From: Gonapodya sp. JEL0774
Taxonomy: Eukaryota; Monoblepharomycota; Monoblepharidomycetes; Monoblepharidales; Gonapodyaceae
Length of the DNA: 13,598 nt
Direction: 5' to 3'
NCBI GenBank assembly: GCA_027604505.1
Contig: JADIIX010000287.1
Span: 1 to 13,598 of the forward strand
Part shown: piece after piece, positions 1 through 11,579 of the stretch
Layout of the letters: each line of letters starts with the position of its first letter
How positions within the stretch are numbered: the first letter of the stretch is position 1
The notes under the pieces: generated by a model
What the model saw: the letters and a program-made list of their open reading frames with translations, nothing else
What the model was told of the DNA's origin: nothing
Database searches by the model: none
Translations under genes and position numbers: made by a program

Positions 1-2916
<2,916 letters not shown>

Positions 2917-3106
2917 ACAGGTAGAGGGCGCGAGCCATTATATTCGATAGACAACGAGAGTGCTGATCAATCAGTCATGCATATGCCAAACATCAAAGAA
3001 GGTGCGCCGCTTCCTGCTGACCATGAAGGCAGTGAAGGCGCGGTGACAAAAGTTTTTCGACCATTGCTGCTCCGAAAACCGGCGACGTCTCAATCACCCG
3101 CCGCGA
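2917..3106. other. convergent intergenic spacer between helicase and SEC62
   Basis: About 190 nt separate the helicase stop on the plus strand from the SEC62 stop on the minus strand. I see no AATAAA on either strand and no open frame resembling a gene. Both 3' UTRs must terminate within it or overlap. Confidence 0.6.
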
Positions 3107-4051
3107 TCACCTTTCTGCTCCTGATGCAGACACATCGCCGTCAGCGCCTTCATCCACCCGCTCGCTCATCTCGGCACCGGAGTCGGGCACAGACGGCTTC
3201 TTCTTCAGGCCCTTTGCTTTGGCACTTGGAGGATCGTCCCAACCCCAGACTGGTCTAAAGCTATCCACGATCGACACGTCCTCGAACAGGTTAGGGAAGA
3301 GCCACAAGCCCTGGCGACCGAACAGGACCCATGTAATGACCCAGAGGATGCCACGGACCACAACCATGCCCAAGAAGATCCCAAGAAGGACTAGAAGTGC
3401 ATTCGAAAGGTACCAGACTCCTATTCGGAGGGGGAGAGGCCACATTGGGAACATGACACCAGCCAGGGTGACCAGCACGATCCCCAGGCCCAACAAGTTT
3501 CGATACAGTTGGGAGCCTTGGTAAATCCACACATAGTAGGCGTCCGCAGAGAAGGTCTGGCCGGCCACTGGCCGCACGACTTTTGATTTGAGTTCTTCTC
3601 GTTCGACACGGATGATAAGACCGTGCTGGAGGAAAGAGGAGAGAATGTCATTGATGTCCTCATCGGTTTTCAACTGCGGAGGGTGCTTTTGGTCGTCTTT
3701 GGAAGTCGAAGATTTCGATGCGCTCTTGTAGGTGTCCGATTTGAAGGCCTTCATGGCAGACTTGCCTGTTGCTTTCGAATGTAGTCCAGCATGTCTTTCC
3801 ATGGAAACGGTATCAAAAGTTCACCTTTGAAGTACTCCACTCGGCTCTCCACAAGAATACCATCCCGCAATCGCATCTTCGCCTTGCCACTCCTCAGAAA
3901 GTCCGCTGCCAGAAGAACGCTCTTTGGGACTGCAGAGAAATCATTCACAGGTGGAGCTTGTTGCTGGCAACACATTGACGGTCCATGAGCGCAAAATTGT
4001 GGCATCTGAGCCCTCTAAATTACTCTCACAGCGTACCTTGTTCAAGGCCAT
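3107..4051 (-). CDS. SEC62: Sec62, ER post-translational translocon subunit
   Basis: Sec62 belongs to the Sec61-Sec62-Sec63 complex that imports proteins post-translationally into the endoplasmic reticulum. Three exons read on the minus strand: 4037-4051 (five codons), 3825-3963 and 3107-3765; introns 3964-4036 (73 nt) and 3766-3824 (59 nt). They sum to exactly 271 codons, giving 270 residues, normal for fungal Sec62. The N-terminal cytosolic domain carries FLRSGKAK...RDGILVESRVEYFKG (about 27-52). Two membrane segments lie near 139-160 and 170-199 and include MFPMWPLPLRIGVWYLS. The signature LWLFPNLFEDV follows (about 204-214), then DSFRPVWGWDD and a short charged tail. ATG 4051 was chosen because its five codons splice in phase to the conserved domain. 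An in-frame ATG at 4183 would add 44 residues with no family resemblance and is probably leader. Family assignment is firm; the exact start is less so. Confidence 0.92.
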
Positions 4052-4392
4052 TTGTCGATATCTTCGCCACTGGAACGGGGCGGGTTGTTGTGGACGTCGA
4101 TGACACCAGATATCTGGCATCGGTGTCGCACCGTGCACAAACCACTTTGATCGACGGACACACGTGCTAACAAGTCCCAGCATCTCAATTAGAATGAACG
4201 GTCCGAAAAAGAGTGCCAGATGGGAACAGTTTTAAACTCATCTGAGTATACAATTTATTCCAACTATCAAACAAATCATTGGAAACAAAAGGAAGCAAAG
4301 CCACATCAAGCAACTACGTCAGACAAAGTCACCGGTCTATCTCATTTGCGTCCGTGGTTTAAGACAAGACGGTGAACCTCATCGAGATCGCA
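4052..4392 (-). promoter_or_regulatory. SEC62 upstream region / cohesin gene 3' flank
   Basis: A gap of 341 nt between two minus-strand genes. The part nearest 4051 stays open upstream of the SEC62 ATG as far as ATG 4183. The AT-rich part (about 4230-4290) contains the likely cohesin polyadenylation signal. It must also hold the SEC62 promoter; I recognise no specific promoter motif. Confidence 0.5.
4254..4259 (-). terminator. putative polyadenylation signal of the cohesin SA gene
   Basis: AATAAA on the minus strand, in AT-rich sequence about 135 nt downstream of the cohesin stop codon. Fungal poly(A) signals are degenerate, so this is suggestive only. Confidence 0.4.
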
Positions 4393-7300
4393 CTACGTTA
4401 TGCGCTTCTTCTTCGTCGGCGCGATCGCCCTGTCATCAACAAACTCCCCTTGGCTACCGTCCGAATCGTAGCCATTCGCCCCACTTTGCTCGTTGTCCAC
4501 AACCGGTTTCCGTTTCGTACCCCTCCCAGATGAGCTGCCGCTTCCCTTTCCGTACACATTCCCAGCTCGTTTCTGTCGCGCTTCGGCCAGAAGAGCACTC
4601 GGATCCAGAATCTCTTCCTCTTCCTCTTCCCCTCCAGCTGGCTCATCGTCGTCCTCCTCAAGAAGCCGCATGGGAGGTGGGCGGCTTCTGGCAGTAGCCC
4701 TCGGAGGAGGCGCTTCTTCCTCTGATTCTCCGTCCTCCTCCTCGCTATCTTCTCGGAACGATTTACGCGGTACCGAAGATCGCGCACTCTGTCTTGTTAC
4801 CGCTCGCGGTGCGAGGACCCCCACTTCTTCATCATCTTCGATGTCTTCGTCCGCTTCTGTGGCATAGCGGCGACGGCTCTTTGGAGACTTTGCCGGAACG
4901 CCGGCATCCGAGTCCTCATCCTCGTCATCTAACAGTGCTGATGCAAACTGAAGGGGCTTGGCTCGCGACTTCTCTGACTTGACCTTTGTGGCTCGGGGTT
5001 TTCTAGGTTTGGCGCCAGCCGCTGGGTGATGATCGGATCGTGATGAGATCTCGGTTGCAAGACACACCAATTCGGGAGAACACCTCACCTTTTACGGCCC
5101 TTGCGTTGGATGCTGGTTTTTTGCCCTTCCGAATCTTTTTCTCCTCGGCTGTGCTACCCTCCAGTGCAGCAACGAAAGCGTGATAACCATCCCAATCAGA
5201 GCTTTTCGTAGGTTTAAGCTGGTGTGCGGATAATGTATTCTGGAGCTCGGAGAGACTTCAAAATGAGAGCAAATGGAACCAAATCAGGCAACTGTACATC
5301 GAGCAGAGAAGGTGTTCCAACTCACACCCCATCACGAATCCGATCAAGCACTCTTCCCCTCTCTCTGGACTCGCCACCCTCATTCCCCTCCTTCCCAGCT
5401 ATCCCTAGCACCACTGCCACGCCCGCCGCAACGACAGCCCAGGGTTTCCACCCCTGACATGCATCACCGAGGTTCTTAGAGCCTCGTAACCGAGAAGCGA
5501 CCCGGTTGGAAGAGCGAACACAGTCGTGAATGCGATTCGCCATGAGTTCGCTCGCTTTTCTGAGAAAGCCGACACAGGCCTCCAAGGCGGCTTCCCGACG
5601 GTGGCCGGGCGCTCGAGCGAAAATAGGCGCCCATGTTTTCATTTCCGTGGACACAGAGCGAGCAAGGTGAATAGCGTGATCGATCGAAGGAAGACGGCCA
5701 GAGAAGTAGAACTCCAGTGACTTTGAATAACAAAATACGTGTTTGAATTCGAGTTCCATCCTGACACCAAGAAAGTACTCACCTCGTCCATACTCTCCAG
5801 AATGAAATCGGTCAATAAAGAATCAAGTGCCAACCGAGTGCTTCTCCCCTGCCGTTGAGCTGGTGTCTCTGATGCATTCAGCTTACCCCGTGCTTTCTCT
5901 GACAAGCTGTCCACCTGACCCGCCAACGCAGCTCTACCGAGATCCGATATGAGATGTTTGCACAAGCTCTGGCCAACCACCGTGTCCCAAAAGAACGGCT
6001 CCAGGACTTGGGGAGGTGCAGACGCCGGAGTGTTTCCAGCTTGGAGAACTTTGGTGCACTCGGTGGCAACACCAACCCACTTGAGCAAGTGTGGTGCGAA
6101 CTTTGCTTCCAAGCGATCGTATGCAAGTAGTTTGATAGGGATGGCGACCACAAGCTCCAGTTGTCGGGCGACGGCTGGTACGAGGTGGCGCTCAAAGGGA
6201 CAACGAATGGGGTTCTCGCCTGGGTCGACCTCCAGGTCGTCTTCCATGGTGAAATCAAAAGTCCGGTCTACGCCACGAGACTTTGGCAGCAAACCGCTTG
6301 CAATCTCTACAAGGAGACCAATAACCGCTGCAAGGCCTTCTTGAACCTCGTCCGAAAGTGGGAACACAACGTCAGCCGCACTAGAAACTAATGCTCCAAG
6401 ATCCCCATCCAAGAGGAATGAAAGATCACCAAGCACTCGAGAAGCTGTGCAGCGAACACCGAAGCTCGGAATATCAGCTTCATCCGCGACGTTCACATTG
6501 AGAGCACTCGTCACGACTCCATAGAGTACCTCGACTCGATCTCGTAACTTCTTCTTCCCTTCTTCGAGAACGGGATCTTGGGGCGCAACTTTCTTTCGTG
6601 GGGTTGAAGGCCCTTCACGATCATCGCTTTCGATATCCTCGAGGCCCCGGGATGAGAGCCCAGCTTTCATCAAACCGCTCCCCACCCACATGACATCCCA
6701 TGATAGTGTGCGAATGCAGGCATCCAGCCCTTCGTCAATGACTTGATGTAAATTTTTGAGATGTTCATTTTCCCCCGTTTCAACCTTGGCTTTGCCGGGA
6801 CGAACAACCTGCTTTCCCTTTGCGTTGCGCGTTGGAAGCTCTGCAGCTTTTGTACGGAGAGCGCTTAATGTCTCATAAGCCAAACGGACTTTGTCTGAAA
6901 GTTCATCTCCCGTATCTGCCTCAAATTGATTTGATCCGAAATCGATTGCAGATATCAGTGCCGATAGGCGTTTGATTGCAAAACGCGCCGGCGAGGCAAC
7001 ATCTAAAGCCGTTTGAAGTTCCAGATCTCCTTCGTTGAGAGCATTTGATATCTCCTCAAGTGATGAGGAGAGGCTTGAAAAGAGCTCCTCGACCAAGTCC
7101 TCCACCTTCCGTCTGGTTACGGCAGCCAAACCAGCATCAGGCGAGTCAGCCACCAGCTGCACCTTCCGACGTTTGGCTGAAGACTTCGCGTCAGCCGGTG
7201 GATCATCGCGAGAAAGCAAGCGGCGAAGTGACGTTGCTATTTCCCGTAGAACATTCATGTCCTCATGTTGTGTGAAGATGCGATAAAGATCGGATATGAG

Positions 7301-10300
7301 AGACTCGAAGGCCTAAAAACAACGCGAGAGGACTCCAGAATGAATAATCAAAGAACGAGGGTTCTGCCGTGCGAACCTTAGTCATCCGCAAATCGACATA
7401 AGTACTTGTATCCAATCTATTCAACAACGTCACCACTTGCTCCAATCGCCTGGAGTTCTCATCCCCTGAAAAATCGGGCGAGTACTTGGAAAGAATTTTA
7501 GGTAAGCTCCGCACAAGATGGCGCGAAGCATCCTTGCGGACTTGATCCCGTTTCTCTCCATCGTCTTCCACAGCAAGTAAGACATCCAGGACGGCAGGAA
7601 GGATATGGACTAGAACCGTCTCCTCGGTAGGCGTAAGTACAAGTGGGTTTCGGGCCCGAGCTTGTCCAGTCGTAGGTTCTTCGCTGAGGTGGTCGCAAAG
7701 TCCATTGAAATCCTTGGGAACAGAACCCGTTACGTCTATCCGACAGTTGGCAAATCTGTTGGTACTCACTCTCAAAACTTCCAAATCGTCCCACACTGCC
7801 TCCACTGCCATCTTTATACGGGGTGCACTTACCTCGCCTGAGGCAAAGCCCCCGGCTTCTTCTTTCAGCCATCGAACCGCCTCCAACCCATCATCACCAA
7901 TATTCCACGATACACCAAAGAGATCGGGTTGCTGTCCGATAAGTGAATCTGCAATTTGTGATGAACCACTTTGCGACTGCGATTGCGAACTGCCACCACC
8001 CCCACTTCCTACGACAGGGGCCATCTCTCTTCTCGTCGCAGTCTCACACGCCTTTGCAAATATCTGGCACATGACTTTGATCTGCACTGCACGTTTTTTC
8101 TCATCGGTGTCAGCGCCAACTTGTCCGGCCAGTTCCTCACTTTCGTCTTCGACAATCTTCACCACAAATGCTCCCACCATCGCAGCAACTTCCTTATCTC
8201 TTCCCACTACCATAGGAACAAGAGCTTCCACAGCATCTTCTTCGTCCATAAACCCATGGTTTGCTGCAGCGACACAAACTCTCACTCCTTCTTCTCGACA
8301 TCTAGGATCGATGTCACCTCGTCCAAGATCGAGAAGCCGAGGACGGAAACGTTCAAAGAACTGCCGAAGACCAGGAACGTAGAGAGATGATGCTTGTGGG
8401 TGATTCAAGAGGCGGTGAAGGGTGTGGAGGGGCTCGAGACGTACAGCTGCGTTCTGGAGGAAAGAATTTTGCAATTACAACAAATGAAAGAGCGGTCATC
8501 GCGCGCTCGATTTTACCTTATCCGATAGCGCCCATCCTGTGTATCTAAGGTACATCGGGTCCAAAAACACCTCCGGAAGCCGAAGAACGGCGGCACCCAG
8601 CTCGCGCGAACAGTCGCCTCGAATAATTGGATCCACATCGCGATATCGGTGGACAAAGATACTATGTAGTAGTGATCACGATGCCAAACGAAAAATGTTG
8701 GTAAGGGCCACAACGATCCTACTCGAAACCTTTATTCACTACTCACCCATCAAAAAACGCCATCATTTCCTCCTCCAGTTTCGCTCTTTCTCCTTCGAGC
8801 TCTCTGACCCTCTCTTCGAGAGCTTCCTTCTTTCTCGCTCCGGCACCTTTCGCAGATCCGGCAGCTTCCAGTTGACGTCGAGCAGCAGACTCCGCATCAA
8901 CTGTACTACGAGTGGCCTGTGAGAGGGAAGGTGTACATATTCATGACCAGTAAATGTAAAGGCGAACCATAAATCCCATCGATAAAGTCGCGATTCATTA
9001 GACGCTCACCTCCACCAAGCCCCCCATAATGCCCAGTCCAGCCGCCGTGGCTGCATGCCGCAAAGTTCGCACGGGCGAAGTGGAAAGTTGATGTGTCCAA
9101 ATTTTGATGACCTGATGAGCATACAGACAAATCCTTGTAAACTGCTGATTTCGATTCGATGTACCTGTCAGAACAAGTCTTTGCTGGACTCACCTCCCAT
9201 GCCCAAGTCTCGGGATCGCTTGAGCCCTCACCGTCCTCCTCACCCTCCGCGGGCTTCTTGACAACCCCTGCTCTCACCCTGCCCACCCACCGGACCCACC
9301 ATTCCCTATAACTTTTGGAGAACCGGTTGCCCGCCCATGTTGACTGGGCGGCCTTGGATCGAAGGGCGAAGCGAGGCTTCCGTGATGTAAGAGGTGGATC
9401 ATGCGGGTTGAAGAGAGCATTCTGAGGTTATGCGTGCGGGCACCATAACGAAGAAGATACGCATGGTCGTAGACAACACAGGTGATAAGTTCCGCAGAAC
9501 ATCGTGCATGAGCTGGCTCAAGACTCACCCCTTCAGCTCTCCTCCCTGCCTCCTCGACTTCTTCCCCAACATCATGCTCATCAGGATTTTCCAGTACATC
9601 TCTACTAATGGAGTTGGGCGGGTATCCAGCCGCCTGGTTGGACGTAATAACCAAATGCTGTCAGTAACGAACAGTGCTCAACCAACAGACAAGCGCACAC
9701 CTGCATTATCAAGTCCACAAGCTCTCCAACAGCCCCTTCCCTGTCCCTTGCATACTTCCCCGCTGCCCACTCCGCTGCCACTGCGTCCAGACTGGCCTTG
9801 CCCTCCACGACGACATCGAATAGAGAATCATCGTCATCGGCAGCGCTAGGTTTGGTCGACTTTTTCGCGGGCGCACGTCGCTTAGCAGCGGGTGCTGGCG
9901 CGAGCGCCGAACTCGAGCTGGCGGCGGCTCCTCGCGTTGCACGGCGAGGGTGTGCAGGTGAGGGTGGACTAGACGAGGCGTCCGAGTCCTCTGCAACTAC
10001 AGCGTCAGGATCCACTTCTTCGTCGTCAGCCTTTGCTTTACCGGCCTTGTTTGTCCGAGCTTGGCCCTTGCCCTTGGCAGCTGTGGGCTCCTCAAAGTCA
10101 GACTCTGGTTCGTCATCATGCCCTTCCTCTGCCTCATCTTCTTCATTGTCAGGATCGGGCTCCTCCTGGGATGTTTTCTGAGACGCGGCATTTCGACGTG
10201 GCCGAGACGATGGTGGTGATGTTGTGCCGTTTGTCCTGGGATTGGGGGCCGGTTTGGACTTTGAGGCAGCCGCCTCCTTACCCTTGGGTTGACGTTTAGT

Positions 10301-10776
10301 ATTCGATGTTGTCTCAGCAGGAGATTTAACAGCATCCGTTTTGGCAGAAGGGGAAACATCGGAATCGCTTGTTGGTTCCGCATTCTCTTTGGTATCTGAG
10401 GTAGATATGAGCCGAGTTAAGTACATTAATGACTCGCACACACGTACACGGCGCAGATAAGTTCAGTCCGGTGACGATTCGGAATGTCAATCCAGCGCCT
10501 CAGGGACTATTTACTTCTCATCGGGTGAACCCGAAATTCGTATAGACTTTCAATTTTGCAACCCATCTCCATTTAAAACTCACCGTCTATCTTCCGCCTT
10601 TTTCCTTTCTCGGGCACAGCTGCGTCGTCCGTTTTTCGTTTAGCTGCCCTTGTACCTTTTCTCGTGATAGGCTGATCATCAGTTTCCTCGTTCTCCTCTT
10701 CGACCGACTCCGGCTCTGAGACCACTTCAGCGCGCTTCTTGGCTGCGGGTGACTTTCTGGTCGCCCGGGGTGGCAT
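4393..10776 (-). CDS. cohesin subunit Scc3/Psc3/STAG (stromalin)
   Basis: Scc3/STAG binds the kleisin subunit of the cohesin ring and helps load and keep cohesin on chromatin in the nucleus. Minus-strand exons: 10584-10776, 9701-10395, 9529-9633, 9194-9421, 9010-9111, 8747-8916, 8517-8661, 7377-8453, 5783-7312, 5326-5720, 5089-5255, 4393-5021. All phases agree and give 1812 codons (1811 residues). Residues 1 to about 250 are low-complexity, Lys/Glu/Ser-rich. The STAG domain opens with SLFDVVVEGKASLDAV (about 255) and continues with WTHQLSTSPVRTLRHAAT. A coiled segment (LEERVRELEGERAKLEEEMM) leads into the stromalin conservative domain: FFDGIFVHRYRDVDP...YLRYTGWALSDK...VRLEPLHTL (about 490-560). 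A long helical, HEAT-like region follows, then an acidic tail of about 200 residues ending TKKKRIT, a likely nuclear signal. Family proteins are usually about 1100-1300 residues, so this one is long. ATG 10776 is the first ATG in the open frame; a spliced alternative start exists at 10884. Identity is firm; the 3' exon joins (5022-5325) rest on splice consensus and frame. Confidence 0.88.
4611..4631. repeat. CTTCCT-type microsatellite inside the cohesin tail
   Basis: About three and a half tandem TCTTCC units on the plus strand. In the cohesin frame (minus) they encode a run of six glutamates in the acidic tail. Such tracts are prone to length variation without frameshift when whole codons change. 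Confidence 0.6.
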
Positions 10777-10807
10777 TTGCGCTGGCTTGTTTGGGGTTGT
10801 GCTCTTG

Positions 10808-10884
10808 CTGTGAGGAGAGTGGCTATTGAGTGAGTGCAAGGTTTTGGTAAAACCGTATTTGCTTGCTCACAGGGCTCTCAGCAT
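10808..10884 (-). other. possible 5' intron (10808-10870) and micro-exon start (10871-10884) of the cohesin gene
   Basis: On the minus strand, ATG at 10884 opens 14 coding bases (Met-Leu-Arg-Ala plus two bases), then a GTGAGC donor at 10870. A CTCACAG acceptor ends at 10808, giving a 63-nt intron, typical of this locus. The splice is in phase with the main frame and would add 15 residues before ATG 10776. It could equally be a 5' UTR intron with translation from 10776. Confidence 0.45.
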
Positions 10885-11579
10885 CGCGCGGGAGAATGGA
10901 ATCCCCCGTCAATTTGAGGTTGCAGTTGAATAGAATCCCAGACGTGGGTGAAGCTCCAGGTTCCGTCGCCAATTCGACTTCTGTGAATGAATCTTCGCAA
11001 AAAGGAGTGAAAGATCCTGAAGTCAATACATGTCCTCAAACATGACTCAGATGTTCACGGGAGGACCGTATGATCGGCAATCAGGAGTTGCGGGCGTGTT
11101 TCCCCAGATGAATCTGGTCCTGAAACATCTTACCGTTGCACCATTACGACTTGATTCCAGCTTTCCAGGGGACGAATCTCCTTCATTCATCCACAGAAAT
11201 CAATCCTTTGGCTGTACATCTAGAGACCTGTGGCATCTCCTCTTCCTTGCCGACAACCGCCGCCCGTGTTCTTCCAACCCGGTCCCAAAGATACGGCACC
11301 GTATCGGACGCCAAGTCCTCGCAAATTCAAACCTCACCTCTCCCTCGTCGTATAAGCTCTTTATTCAGAATGATCCTGATCCAGTTTACGGCGTGGCGGC
11401 GGCGGATCAGCGTCCGGATTGTGCAACCTTCGGGTCGGTGTTCGTGGGCTGACTTCGGTCGAGCAAGGGCACCACGGCTCATTTCTTGTGGGTATCACCA
11501 ATCGAATATTACCCGAACGATCACCGAGTCAAAGTCGCCCCATGTCCGAGGACAGAATTCTATAATACATGCAAGGCTC
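10885..11579. other. about 700 nt with no recognised gene, but two long open plus-strand frames
   Basis: The interval lies between the cohesin start and the kelch stop, so it holds the cohesin promoter and the kelch 3' UTR. On the plus strand it also has: ATG 10896 to a stop at 11043-11045 (49 codons); ATG 11030 open to 11452 (140 codons); and a frame with no early ATG, open from 11136 or earlier to 11699. The last runs antisense into the kelch gene for its final 120 nt. A third plus frame is open from about 11376 to TAA at 11563-11565. I see no comparable open frame on the minus strand and no family motif in any translation. It may be a degenerate gene, a fast-evolving spliced gene, or chance. 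Confidence 0.3.
11360..11365 (-). terminator. putative polyadenylation signal of the kelch gene
   Basis: AATAAA on the minus strand, about 215 nt downstream of the kelch stop codon. The distance is plausible for a fungal 3' UTR; nothing else confirms it. Confidence 0.3.

Noticed and set aside
4493-4867. Plus-strand serine-rich frame of 124 codons
   Set aside because: Mirror of the Glu/Asp-rich cohesin tail; serine runs come from reading acidic codon repeats in antisense.
5236-5327. Alternative cohesin splice using the donor at 5327 with acceptors at 5246 or 5240
   Set aside because: Phase 0 and possible, but the GTGAGT donor at 5325 with the GAAG acceptor at 5256 is stronger and also keeps the frame.
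5949-6344. Plus-strand frame of 131 codons
   Set aside because: Antisense to cohesin exon 9, which is open for 510 codons and joined in phase at both ends.
7705-8390. Plus-strand open frames of 225 and 139 codons
   Set aside because: They are antisense to the well-supported 1077-nt cohesin exon 7377-8453; Ser/Thr/Pro-rich shadow translations.
9274-9654. A single uninterrupted minus-strand protein of 126 codons
   Set aside because: Its first part is cohesin exon 3 (9529-9633) and the rest runs through an intron into the wrong frame of exon 4.
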